The notes under the pieces were generated by a model. That model was given only the letters and a program-made list of their open reading frames with translations, had not been told where the DNA came from and searched no databases. This document shows, piece after piece, positions 1-8,541 of a stretch of 64,000 nucleotides of DNA; the stretch's first letter is position 1; each line of letters opens with the position of its first letter. Position numbers and translations under genes: made by a program. Source of the stretch: Paenibacillus harenae (lineage in GTDB: Bacteria; Bacillota; Bacilli; Paenibacillales; Paenibacillaceae); NCBI RefSeq assembly GCF_030812415.1, contig NZ_JAUSST010000002.1:496001-560000 (forward strand), written 5' to 3'.

Positions 1-417
1 CCTTTCGAGACGGTTGATACGGGAACGGCTAAAGTAACGGCGCTTCCGGCCAATCACGATCCCGACGAGACTTGCCTTCTTTACTGCATCGAGAAGGATG
101 GGAAGCGGGTATTTTACGGTCACGATACCGGCCTTCTTCCCGAAGAGACTTGGGAATGGCTCGAGCGGACGACCGTCGATTTGGCCATATTGGATTGCAC
201 GAACGGCAATTTGCCCTATACCGGCGGCCATCTCAACATCGAAGCCGTTATCGAGATCCGCGACCGGCTTAGGACGAACGGCGTCCTTCATGACGGAAGC
301 CGAGTGGTCGCTACCCATTTCTCGCATAATATCGGGCTGCTGCATGATGATTTAACGGCTATTTTCGATCAGGAACAGATCATTGTCGCTTATGACGGCT
401 TGATTCTGTCGATCTAG
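1..417 (+). CDS. MBL-fold metallo-hydrolase, PhnP-like, 3' part only
   Basis: The reading frame is open from base 1 to a TAG at 415-417, so the N-terminal half, with the HxHxDH zinc motif, lies outside the window. The visible 138 residues have the second half of a metallo-beta-lactamase fold: ANHD, FYGHDTG, LDCTNG, a GGHLNI histidine and a late THFSHN. This arrangement resembles PhnP/RNase Z-like phosphodiesterases, in which GHDTG supplies the bridging aspartate and the last His completes the two-metal site. Family membership is well supported. The substrate (cyclic phosphodiester, nucleotide or other) cannot be told from a fragment. The next gene on the same strand follows after 49 bases. 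Confidence 0.75.
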   Translation, partial: PFETVDTGTAKVTALPANHDPDETCLLYCIEKDGKRVFYGHDTGLLPEETWEWLERTTVDLAILDCTNGNLPYTGGHLNIEAVIEIRDRLRTNGVLHDGSRVVATHFSHNIGLLHDDLTAIFDQEQIIVAYDGLILSI

Positions 418-466
418 TTAAGTTATTTGTTGAAAAAGTCATTACGGAGTGGGGTGATCGGAGAGA

Positions 467-1861
467 ATGAAAGCTTCGGTGCTTTATTACCTGCAGTATG
501 GGCATCACATTGATATTGAACGGCGGCAGGCCATGGATGAGGGCAGGGCGATTAGCAAACAGCTGGAAGAGCGGTATGCAAGGATGTCGGGCTTGGATCC
601 GAATGATCCGTTGCGGGAGCAATTGGCAGCCGATTATTTGGACCAAATGGGAAGTTTGCCTCTTATCGAAGGATATCCGTATACGGAGCCATCCGATCTG
701 GATGGTATTCGCGCGCTGAGGCCGGAATACGGACAGCGTGCGGAGCGGCAGAATGCGGCTTCGGAAGTTGCTGACATCGCGGATCGGGTATACGGCGCTT
801 GGCTCGGCCGATCGGCGGGCTGCCTGCTCGGCCATCCGATCGAGGGCTGGCGAAGGGAACGAATTGCCGGGTTGCTTCGGGAAACGGACAATCATCCGAT
901 ACGGTATTACATTTCGTCGGATATCGATCTCTCGATTGCCGCTAAATACGGCGTCGTGAATGAAGGGGGCTCCTACGGAAACCGATGCGTCAGCTGGATC
1001 AATAACGTGGAGCATATGGTGGAGGACGACGATCTGAATTATACGATACTAGGACTCGCCGTCGCGGAGAAGCATGGATATGAGTTCTCGCCGGACGACG
1101 TAGCGGAAGCATGGCTCAATCTGCTGCCAGCGCTTCGAACGTGCACGGCCGAAAGAATCGCTTACCGCAATTTGCTTAATCTGATCGCCCCGCCTGCATC
1201 CGCCTCCTATCGAAACGCGTACCGGGAGTGGATCGGCGCTCAAATCCGGGCCGACTTCTATGGGTATATTCATCCGGGCAACCCCGAAAAGGCGGCGGAG
1301 GGGGCGTGGCGGGACGCTTCCGTCTCCCACGTCAAAAACGGCATTTACGGTGCAATGTGGGTCGCGGCCATGCTGGCGGCCGCAGCCGTTACGGAAAAGA
1401 TGGAGGAAATCGTCATGGCCGGACTCGGTCAAATTCCGGCGACCAGCAGGTTGGCCGGAGAGCTGACCGAGGTACTGCAATGGCATGCGGATGGCGTCTC
1501 CTATGAAGCGGCAGTTGAACGGATTCATGGCAAATACGATGAAGCCCATCCTTACCATTGGTGTCATACGATATCGAATGCGATGGTGGTAGCTGCGGCT
1601 TTGCTATATGGCGAAGGGGATTTGGAATCGACGATCGGAAAGGCGGTTATGGCGGGTTTCGATACGGACTGCAACGGAGCGACGGCGGGCTCCGTCATCG
1701 GCATGCGAAACGGGGCCTCCCGGCTGCCCGAGAAGTGGGTAGAGCCGCTCCGGGACAAAATCCGCTCGGGCGTCGACGGATTCGGGATCGTGCCGATATC
1801 GAAGCTCGCGGAACGGACGATGGCGATTGTTGGCTCCAATGAGGCGTATCGGAGCTTATGA
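467..1861 (+). CDS. ADP-ribosylglycohydrolase (DraG/ARH) family protein
   Basis: 464 residues, ATG start behind a purine-rich GGAGAG site. The C-terminal two thirds (from about residue 105) is the all-alpha ADP-ribosylglycohydrolase fold. It opens with YGAWLGRSAGCLLGHPIEGW, the counterpart of the GxxxGDxLG metal-binding start, and ends with GFDTDCNGATAGSVIGM, the DTD metal-binding signature. Known members cleave ADP-ribose from proteins or nucleotides with two Mg ions, but many family members in sugar loci have unknown substrates. The roughly 100-residue N-terminal extension is not recognised. No signal peptide, so it should be cytoplasmic. The first motif lacks the usual acidic GD pair (GRSAG here), so activity is uncertain. 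Confidence 0.75.
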   Translation: MKASVLYYLQYGHHIDIERRQAMDEGRAISKQLEERYARMSGLDPNDPLREQLAADYLDQMGSLPLIEGYPYTEPSDLDGIRALRPEYGQRAERQNAASEVADIADRVYGAWLGRSAGCLLGHPIEGWRRERIAGLLRETDNHPIRYYISSDIDLSIAAKYGVVNEGGSYGNRCVSWINNVEHMVEDDDLNYTILGLAVAEKHGYEFSPDDVAEAWLNLLPALRTCTAERIAYRNLLNLIAPPASASYRNAYREWIGAQIRADFYGYIHPGNPEKAAEGAWRDASVSHVKNGIYGAMWVAAMLAAAAVTEKMEEIVMAGLGQIPATSRLAGELTEVLQWHADGVSYEAAVERIHGKYDEAHPYHWCHTISNAMVVAAALLYGEGDLESTIGKAVMAGFDTDCNGATAGSVIGMRNGASRLPEKWVEPLRDKIRSGVDGFGIVPISKLAERTMAIVGSNEAYRSL

Positions 1862-1870
1862 TTCGAACAA

Positions 1871-1910
1871 AGGGGCTGTCCCAAAAGCCAATGGCTTAGG
1901 GACGGCCCCT
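1871..1910 (+). terminator. Long hairpin after the glycohydrolase gene
   Basis: AGGGGCTGTCCC (1871-1882) pairs with GGGACGGCCCCT (1899-1910) with one G-U, and an inner AAGCC/GGCTT stem extends it. It lies 10 bases after the stop codon. No good T-run follows, so termination is likely but not certain. Confidence 0.6.
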
Positions 1911-1936
1911 TGTGCATACACAGCTAACCTCTGGCT

Positions 1937-2127
1937 GCTATGTTGGATTTTTGTAGTAACTTGGGGCGGAATGAATGGCGGCGGGAAGCTATGTAGGATT
2001 TTCGCAGTAACTTTGAGCGTTTTGAGGGCATTTTCAGTATAAAACAGAGGTCTATCTTGCGAATATCCAATATAGCTCTCTATAAGGCGCGAAACAGCCT
2101 AAAGTTACTGCAATGATCCAGTATAGC
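1937..2127. repeat. Four-copy intergenic repeat, two copies in each orientation
   Basis: A ~26-base unit, GCTATGTtGGATTTTtGcAGTAACTT, occurs at 1937-1962 and 1988-2013 on the + strand. It recurs inverted at about 2057-2075 (shortened) and 2101-2127 (AAAGTTACTGCAATGATCCAGTATAGC read on +). The copies could fold into a large hairpin. No open frame covers this stretch. Confidence 0.65.
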
Positions 2128-2129
2128 CA

Positions 2130-2311
2130 TTTCGCACAACCGACGCCATGAACGAACCCTTCGCCAAACACTTATGAAACAGCCTCTTTGTTAATGGATG
2201 CGGTGAGTTTATAGTCGAATTTCTTGCGAAAGGCGCTCACTTGACTATCGTTTAACGCCAAATTAATTGCCAGCCTATTGCCGATCAAGCTTAATTGCTG
2301 GGCATAATAAA
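2130..2311. other. Gap with no recognised gene
   Basis: Between the repeat cluster and the tRNA terminator there is no convincing gene. On the minus strand a start-less frame stays open from about 2298 to a TAA near 2176 and reads LSLIGNRLAINLALN and onward. It is not recognised and may be a gene remnant or chance. Confidence 0.4.
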
Positions 2312-2348
2312 AAAGGTTCGTAAATCGCTTATCGCGATATTACGAACC
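2309..2348 (-). terminator. Rho-independent terminator of tRNA-Leu
   Basis: On the minus strand GGTTCGTAA pairs with TTACGAACC (2340-2348 with 2315-2323), extended inward by GCGAT/ATCGC, then six Ts (2314-2309). It lies 16 bases beyond the tRNA 3' end. Confidence 0.85.
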
Positions 2349-2364
2349 TGCTTGTGTGTGTGGT

Positions 2365-2451
2365 TGGTGCGGTCGAGAGGACTCGAACCTCCACGGCTGT
2401 TACACCACTAGAACCTGAATCTAGCGCGTCTGCCAATTCCGCCACGACCGC
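2365..2451 (-). tRNA. tRNA-Leu(CAG), copy 1
   Basis: Class II tRNA with a long variable arm. The acceptor arms GCGGTCG/CGACCGC pair over seven bases, A73 and an encoded CCA (2365-2367) follow, and the T-arm has GGTTCGAGTCC. The anticodon stem CTAGA/TCTAG encloses TTCAGGT, giving anticodon CAG for CUG codons. A second, near-identical gene of the same anticodon lies at 13146-13232. Confidence 0.95.
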
Positions 2452-2462
2452 AAAATAATGTG

Positions 2463-3150
<688 letters not shown>

Positions 3151-3183
3151 GCTTACATACTAGAACGGCGGGAAGGTGAAGAC

Positions 3184-3615
3184 GTGACTAGCAATCGATT
3201 CGCGATGGCGGTGCACATTATGACGTTATTGGATGTTAACGAAGGAGAGCGAATGACCTCCGAGCTGATTGCCGGAAGCGTCAATACGAATCCGGTCGTG
3301 ATCCGCCGAATTATCGGCATGTTAAGCAAAGCAAGACTCGTTACGACGAACGCGGGTGTAGCGGGGGCGGTTATTGCGAGGCCTACCGATCAGATTACGC
3401 TGCTCGATATTTATAACGCGGTATCAAGTCCAACGCAGGACGAGCTGTTCGCCATCCACGAGAAGCCGAATCCGAATTGCGGCGTCGGGCGCAATATTCA
3501 GTCTTCTCTGGAGAAGGCGTTCGACGAAGCGAAGAAAGCGATGGAGAATAAGCTGAGCGAAATCACGTTAGCCCAGATCGCAGGCGACGTTGCCGGGAAA
3601 ATAAACATTGAGTGA
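3184..3615 (+). CDS. Rrf2 family transcriptional regulator, YwnA type
   Basis: 143 residues from a GTG at 3184 (MTSNRFAMAVHIM), preceded by GAAGGTGAAG. An earlier TTG at 3121 lies inside the promoter and is rejected. An N-terminal winged helix (SELIAGSVNTNPVVIRRIIGML) is followed by the FAIHEKPNPNCGVGRNIQ segment, very like B. subtilis YwnA. Unlike IscR or NsrR it shows only one cysteine in the sensor region (PNCGVG), so a 2Fe-2S cluster is unlikely. The ligand is unknown. It is monocistronic, with its own strong promoter and a terminator downstream. Confidence 0.85.
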   Translation: MTSNRFAMAVHIMTLLDVNEGERMTSELIAGSVNTNPVVIRRIIGMLSKARLVTTNAGVAGAVIARPTDQITLLDIYNAVSSPTQDELFAIHEKPNPNCGVGRNIQSSLEKAFDEAKKAMENKLSEITLAQIAGDVAGKINIE

Positions 3616-3803
3616 AGTAAGGGGCTGTCCCAACGCAATCTGACCCTTTCGAATGAACAATATCCGGATTCGAAAGCTAATTAGCAGTAGAGAATGCAAT
3701 AGATGATGAGAGAGGCCTCCCGCGCGGGTGGCCTCTTACTCGTTTTTCGAGCAAGCGTGAATCTTTATCCGAATCCGGTTGAAAGTACAATTGGAAAATT
3801 ATG
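3616..3803 (+). terminator. Gap with terminator (3709-3747) after the Rrf2 gene
   Basis: GAGAGGCC..CCC and GGG..GGCCTCTT form a strong stem at about 3709-3736, followed by CGTTTTT (3741-3747). Just after the stop codon, 3620-3633 repeats the 14-mer AGGGGCTGTCCCAA also found at 1871-1884, here without its pairing half. Nothing else is recognised before the cnt promoter. Confidence 0.7.
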
Positions 3804-3860
3804 TTGACGCTCACGAAATATCGTGCTACATTTTAATTGTTAATCGTAATGGTAACGATT
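3804..3860 (+). promoter_or_regulatory. cnt operon promoter with Zur-type operator
   Basis: Promoter: TTGACG (3804-3809), 17-base spacer, TACATT (3827-3832). Operator: AATCGTAATGGTAACGATT (3842-3860), which differs from the Bacillus Zur consensus AATCGTAATNATTACGATT at two defined positions. It covers the expected transcription start, so zinc-bound Zur would block initiation. The right half runs into GATTATCAC, which partly resembles a Fur box. The cnt operon of S. aureus is known to answer to both Zur and Fur. Confidence 0.8.
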
Positions 3861-3915
3861 ATCACTAAGGCGATAAAGAAAAAGGAAACTCAAAATAAGG
3901 AGTGCAGAGCTAGTT

Positions 3916-4752
3916 GTGATGAAACGGGAAATAGATTTTATAAAATTCAACCCTACCCAAAATATGACGATCCTTGTTAAAACCAATCATCCGGCTGAAG
4001 AATACGAGCACATCTCCTCTAAAATCATGTCATATGACAGCGTATATGCTGAACAAGTAGGGTTTATAGAAAAACCGATTCAACAAGAGGCTGCCGCACA
4101 TCTGCAAATGGCTGGAGGCGAGTTCTGCGGAAATGCTTGCATGGCATTGGCAGCGTTGATTGCATCCGAAAAAGGACTTAAGCATAATGATTTGGCGGAA
4201 ATATGTTTGGAGGTTTCAGGCATAGATCAATTAATAAATTGCCGAGTGAAAAGAAATTTCGACGAATTTTCCTGTCAAGTTTCTATGCCTATTCCTAAAA
4301 AGATCGAACAGAGAACGATACAATACGAGGGAAACGATCTGGACATCATTATCGTGAGATACCCTGAGTTTATTCATATCGTGATCGAAGTGGAGCAATT
4401 CAATAAAAAGGTGAAAAAGAAAGCAGAAACATTGGCCAAGCTGCTTGGGTTAACTTTAGGATCCAACCTGATCGCTATTTTATTGTACAATCCGCATTCC
4501 GAAGAATTGGCACCGCTTATTTATGTTCCGCAACTGGATAGCATGATTTGGGAAAGAGGATGCGGTTCGGGTACTGCCTCTTTGGGAGCCTACTTGGCCT
4601 GGAAAAACAAGAGCGGGATCGTTGCGCAAATCAGGCAGCCAGGCGGCATTATTCATGCCATGGCCAAGTGGCATAAAGAAGAATTGGTTAGTCTCGCCAT
4701 TGAAGGATCGGTCGGAATCGTAGCACGGGGCAAAGCTTTTATAGACGGTTAG
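3916..4752 (+). CDS. cntK: Histidine racemase of opine-metallophore synthesis, CntK
   Basis: Epimerises L-histidine to D-histidine, the first step of staphylopine-type metallophore synthesis. 278 residues of the diaminopimelate-epimerase (DapF) fold. The two half-sites each carry a cysteine: GGEFCGNACM (Cys71) and WERGCGSGTASLG (Cys216), matching GNEFCGNATM and WENSCGSGTAS of S. aureus CntK as remembered. QVGFIE near residue 50 and PGGIIHAMA near the end also match. It is first in a nine-gene operon and cntL follows 17 bases later. The start is GTG 3916 or ATG 3919; an AAGGAG lies at 3897-3902, somewhat far. Its presence separates D-His products (staphylopine, bacillopaline) from L-His products (pseudopaline, yersinopine). 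A true DapF is less likely given the context. Confidence 0.9.
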   Translation: MMKREIDFIKFNPTQNMTILVKTNHPAEEYEHISSKIMSYDSVYAEQVGFIEKPIQQEAAAHLQMAGGEFCGNACMALAALIASEKGLKHNDLAEICLEVSGIDQLINCRVKRNFDEFSCQVSMPIPKKIEQRTIQYEGNDLDIIIVRYPEFIHIVIEVEQFNKKVKKKAETLAKLLGLTLGSNLIAILLYNPHSEELAPLIYVPQLDSMIWERGCGSGTASLGAYLAWKNKSGIVAQIRQPGGIIHAMAKWHKEELVSLAIEGSVGIVARGKAFIDG

Positions 4753-4769
4753 CCAATACGCTTTGAGGA

Positions 4770-5573
4770 GTGGAAGGAATGAATGCGTTAGAAAACGTCC
4801 AGGTGCATTTAACTGAATTTTCAAAAAAATTCAATGATTTTTCAAGGGAATATAATCAATCCGTGCATCATTTCCCGCAACTGGAAAGGGTAATCGATGA
4901 CTATTCGAAATTTATCACCGATAGGGGAAACAAGGAAGCTTGGGAACGATTGGAACGGGAAGAGCTCGGCGATCTGAATCCGCTTGTATTGGATTTAAGG
5001 AGAAAATCGGCACTTTGCGTTGCTATCATGGAGAAATATCGCGCTATCAAATTACAGGACGGGAAGGCCGAGATAACCGATTATTTCAAAAATATAGAAG
5101 CCTGCATCGAAAAGGAATTCGGCAGCTTTCAAGTTGCTTCCGACTCCAAAGTCATATTAGTTGGCTCGGGCGCATTCCCGATGACGCCGCTATTAATCGC
5201 AAAACGAACGGGAGCGGAGGTTGTCGGAATCGATATCGACGAGGAAGCCCTTCAGCTTGGCCGAAAGGTCGTAGAGAAATTAGGCAACGATTTGAACATT
5301 CGATTGGAAAAAACGTTAATTGAAAATCTTGCATTTGCGCAAGAGGCGACCCATATCATTTTCAGTTCAACGGTTGAAATTAAATACGAGCTATTGGATC
5401 AGTTACATGCATTGACGAATCAAGATGTAGTTGTGGCTATGAGATATGGCAACGGGTTCAAGTCCTTGTTTAATTACCCCATGCAAGAGGTCGACGAGAA
5501 TAAGTGGAAGATGGTTGATGATATATTGCGACCGGATGACGTGTTCGATATTGCTTTGTATAAAAAAGTATAG
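4770..5573 (+). CDS. cntL: Nicotianamine-synthase-like enzyme, CntL
   Basis: Transfers an aminobutyrate group from S-adenosylmethionine to histidine, giving the xNA intermediate; cytosolic. 267 residues. The N-terminal helical half (to about residue 110) is followed by a Rossmann-like SAM domain: VILVGSGAFPMTPLL, like the GSGPLPLT of plant nicotianamine synthases, then VVGIDIDEEALQLG, then FSSTVEIKYELLDQL and VAMRYGNGFKSLFNYP near the C-terminus. Start ATG 4770 with GAGGAGTGG upstream. It lies 17 bases after cntK and 18 before cntM, in the canonical order. Confidence 0.9.
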   Translation: MEGMNALENVQVHLTEFSKKFNDFSREYNQSVHHFPQLERVIDDYSKFITDRGNKEAWERLEREELGDLNPLVLDLRRKSALCVAIMEKYRAIKLQDGKAEITDYFKNIEACIEKEFGSFQVASDSKVILVGSGAFPMTPLLIAKRTGAEVVGIDIDEEALQLGRKVVEKLGNDLNIRLEKTLIENLAFAQEATHIIFSSTVEIKYELLDQLHALTNQDVVVAMRYGNGFKSLFNYPMQEVDENKWKMVDDILRPDDVFDIALYKKV

Positions 5574-5591
5574 ATTTACCGGGAGGCTTAT

Positions 5592-6893
5592 ATGAGCGGT
5601 TTTAAGCGAGTCTTAGTATTAGGAACCGGCCCTGCATCCATTCAGCTTGCTGTCACGTTAAAAAACCAATTGCATTGCCGCGTAGGAATAGTTGGAAGAG
5701 AATCGTCCCGTTCGGAGCCTTTTTTCGCGGCGCTCAAGCAAAATGACCGACGCGTTCGCGCAAGCATTCAAAATGAAAAGCATCGCAAGCTGGAAGGCGA
5801 ATGCATCATTGATGAAGTTTTGATGGGGTACGGAGAAGTGAAGGCGGAATGGGATACTCTTATTATGGCCGTGACAACGGATGCGTATATCGAGGTATTA
5901 AAACAAATAGAAGATAAGGTGCTAAAACAAGTCGGCTGCATCGTTCTCGTTTCTCCAACGTTCGGTTCGAATAGCTTAATAAGCCATTATATGAACGATT
6001 ATAATCCGAATGCGGAAGTGATCAGCTTCTCTACCTATTACGGCGATACGCGTTGGAAACACGATGGACCTTCCAATCAGGTCATTACAACAGGGGTCAA
6101 GAAAAAAACGTTTATCGGCTCGACGCATGCTCCGTCCGGAAATGTGGACATCTTATGCCAAGTGTACGAGCGTTTAGGCATTGCCCTGGAAGTTATGGCA
6201 TCTCCAATCGAGGCGGAAACAAGAAATATTTCTTTGTACGTGCACCCGCCGCTGTTCATGAACGATTTTTCGTTAAGCGCCATTTTTGACGAAGCGGACA
6301 GCAAAAAATATGTATATAAAATGTATCCCGAGGGACCTATCACGCCATATTTGATACGCGACATGCTGGCCCAATGGAAAGAGATTACGGCTATTTTAGG
6401 GAAGGTAAATATACAAAGCATGAATTTGCTCCAATTTATGACGGATGACAATTATCCGGTAAGGTTGGAAAGCTTATCGCGTCACGATATAGAGAACTTC
6501 AATCATTTAGAGACGATTCATCAAGAGTATTTATTATACATACGTTATACGTCATTATTGATCGATCCTTTCTCGGAGCCCGATCAGGACGGAAAGTACT
6601 TTGATTTTTCCGCCGTTCCTTTTAGGAAAATGTTCGTCAATCGGGAAGGGCATTTAGATATACCCAGAATGCCAAAGGAAGACTATTACCGCATAAAAAT
6701 CATTCAAGGAATCGCGAGATATTTAGAAGTGGGATGCCCGACCATAGACAAATTCATTCACACTTATGAGGGCAAAATCGAAAAGGTAGCTGGGGCTCAT
6801 AAAGGAGAGCCGTTGTCCGGCGCTTTTGCCGTTCAGCATTTTGACGAGGATTTGAAGAGGATATGCAGTGAAATAGGTAAAAAAATAGTGTAA
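5592..6893 (+). CDS. cntM: Opine dehydrogenase, CntM (staphylopine-type)
   Basis: Reductively condenses the CntL intermediate with an alpha-keto acid. 433 residues. Rossmann start VLVLGTGPASIQLA, then VGIVGR with Arg36, which aligns with Arg33 of S. aureus CntM, the NADPH-preferring residue. The FSTYYGDTR motif places Asp152 at S. aureus Asp150, the residue reported to enforce pyruvate over alpha-ketoglutarate; Paenibacillus mucilaginosus and Pseudomonas enzymes have Ala there. The C-terminal domain shows SLYVHPPLFMNDFSL, FPEGPIT, NLLQFM.DNYPVR and RMPKEDYYR, all very like S. aureus CntM. With CntK present, the predicted product is staphylopine (D-His, aminobutyrate, pyruvate). Confidence 0.92.
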   Translation: MSGFKRVLVLGTGPASIQLAVTLKNQLHCRVGIVGRESSRSEPFFAALKQNDRRVRASIQNEKHRKLEGECIIDEVLMGYGEVKAEWDTLIMAVTTDAYIEVLKQIEDKVLKQVGCIVLVSPTFGSNSLISHYMNDYNPNAEVISFSTYYGDTRWKHDGPSNQVITTGVKKKTFIGSTHAPSGNVDILCQVYERLGIALEVMASPIEAETRNISLYVHPPLFMNDFSLSAIFDEADSKKYVYKMYPEGPITPYLIRDMLAQWKEITAILGKVNIQSMNLLQFMTDDNYPVRLESLSRHDIENFNHLETIHQEYLLYIRYTSLLIDPFSEPDQDGKYFDFSAVPFRKMFVNREGHLDIPRMPKEDYYRIKIIQGIARYLEVGCPTIDKFIHTYEGKIEKVAGAHKGEPLSGAFAVQHFDEDLKRICSEIGKKIV

Positions 6894-6919
6894 CTGAAAA
6901 GTTTATAGGAGGAAATACG

Positions 6920-8533
6920 ATGTATAAAAGAAATGTTTTCATTTATTTATGTGCGGTTGCTTGTTTTATTGTCCTGCTGGCGGGCTGCAGCGGAGAAAAT
7001 GCCGGTAAAACGATATCGGCGGATAACGAAGCGGAATCCGAACTCATTTATGCATCGGCCAAAGATATAAACGATATGAATCCTCATTTTTACGCAGGCT
7101 CCATGCCGGCTCAAGGCATGGTATATGAATCTTTAATCGAAAATACGAAAGAAGGCATCAAGCCCCTGCTTGCGGAATCATGGGAAGTTTCGAATGACGG
7201 AAAAACATATACCTTCCATTTAAGAAAAGACGTGAAGTTCCATGATGGAGAACCGTTCAACGCGGAAGCGGTGAAACAAAATTTCGATGCCGTCCAGGCT
7301 AACAAAGAAAAGCATTCCTGGATTAAACTATCCACTAAAATAACGGGTACGAATGTCGTAGACGAATATACATTTGAATTAGTCCTGTCGGAAGCCTATT
7401 ATCCAACGTTAGTCGAATTGTCGATGACCAGGCCCTATGTATTCCTATCGCCGAAGGACTTTATTGACGGAGGTACAAAAGACGGCGTAAACGGCTACCA
7501 CGGCACAGGGCCTTACGTGCTGACCGAGCATAAAACCGACGAGAAGGCCACTTTCGAAGCGAATGAAACCTACTGGGGCGGCGCGCCTAAAATAAACAAA
7601 ATTACTTCAAAAGTATTGCCGGCGGGGGAAACGACATTTTTAGCCCTTCAAAAAGGAGAAATAAACTTTATTTTCACGGATGATCGCGGAACGGACAGTA
7701 TCGACGTGGAGGCCATGAATCAACTCGTGGATTCGGGCGATTATCAGCTGGTGAAAAGCGAAGCCATGAATACGAAAATGATCGTAGCCAATAGCAGCAA
7801 ATCGGATAATCCGGTCAGCGAAACGGCTGTTCGTGAAGCCATTTGGCACGCGATCGACAGGGAAACCATTACTCGGGATATCTTTAACGGGACGGAAGAA
7901 GCGGCCGATACGCTATTCTCGGCTAACGTCAATTATGCAGCTGTCGAACTGAAGAAACGGGATTATGATTTGGAAGCGGCGAAAGACAGCTTAGAACAAG
8001 CAGGCTGGAAATTGGCGGAAGGCTCGGTTAGAACGAAAGACGGCAACCCATTGGCAATAAAATTATATTACGACAGCAATTCTTCATCCCAAAAAACGCA
8101 GGCCGAATATATCCAAAGCTCTCTAAAAGAGGTGGGCATTCAACTGGACATTGCCGGCGAGGAGTCAACCTCGATCGCGAATAGAAGATCCACCGGCGAC
8201 TATGATCTATTATTCAATCAAACATGGGGACTTGCGTATGATCCGCAAAGCACGATCTCCGCTTTTACTTCCGAGTCCGCTTATTTGCATACGACTAGCG
8301 GCATCGCGAATGCGGATGAGCTGTACGACAAAATCGATGAGGTAATGGTATCCACCGATGAGGACACGCGAAAGTCATTGTATGCCGATATTATGAAGAT
8401 CGTTCATGACGAAGCCGTCTTTATTCCGATTTCGAATGGCCGCGTCACTGTAGTTGCCCCAAAAAACGTAAACGGCATTTCATTTAAGCAAACGCAATTC
8501 GAGCTGCCATTCGAGCAAATGAGTTTTAAATAA
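6920..8533 (+). CDS. cntA: Metal-staphylopine-binding lipoprotein, CntA
   Basis: Extracytoplasmic solute-binding protein that captures the metal-metallophore complex. 537 residues with a lipoprotein signal (about residues 1-22) ending LLAGC, cysteine at 23. The body is SBP family 5 (oligopeptide/nickel type): NPHFYAGSMPAQGMVYESL, AESWEVSNDGKTYTFHLRKDVKFHDGEPFNAEAV in pieces, and GTGPYVLTEHK. It follows cntM by 26 bases with AGGAGG before the ATG. Position between cntM and the permease genes supports CntA over a generic OppA. The metal range (Ni, Co, Zn, Cu, Fe in S. aureus) cannot be read from sequence. Confidence 0.88.
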   Translation: MYKRNVFIYLCAVACFIVLLAGCSGENAGKTISADNEAESELIYASAKDINDMNPHFYAGSMPAQGMVYESLIENTKEGIKPLLAESWEVSNDGKTYTFHLRKDVKFHDGEPFNAEAVKQNFDAVQANKEKHSWIKLSTKITGTNVVDEYTFELVLSEAYYPTLVELSMTRPYVFLSPKDFIDGGTKDGVNGYHGTGPYVLTEHKTDEKATFEANETYWGGAPKINKITSKVLPAGETTFLALQKGEINFIFTDDRGTDSIDVEAMNQLVDSGDYQLVKSEAMNTKMIVANSSKSDNPVSETAVREAIWHAIDRETITRDIFNGTEEAADTLFSANVNYAAVELKKRDYDLEAAKDSLEQAGWKLAEGSVRTKDGNPLAIKLYYDSNSSSQKTQAEYIQSSLKEVGIQLDIAGEESTSIANRRSTGDYDLLFNQTWGLAYDPQSTISAFTSESAYLHTTSGIANADELYDKIDEVMVSTDEDTRKSLYADIMKIVHDEAVFIPISNGRVTVVAPKNVNGISFKQTQFELPFEQMSFK

Positions 8534-8541
8534 CGAGGCCG

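Noticed and set aside
380..1015. 211-codon minus-strand open frame
   Set aside because: It is the antisense of the ADP-ribosylglycohydrolase gene and shows no domain or ribosome site.
3916..4752. DapF (lysine/peptidoglycan diaminopimelate epimerase)
   Set aside because: It shares the fold, but the CntK-like motifs and the cntL-cntM neighbours point to histidine racemase.
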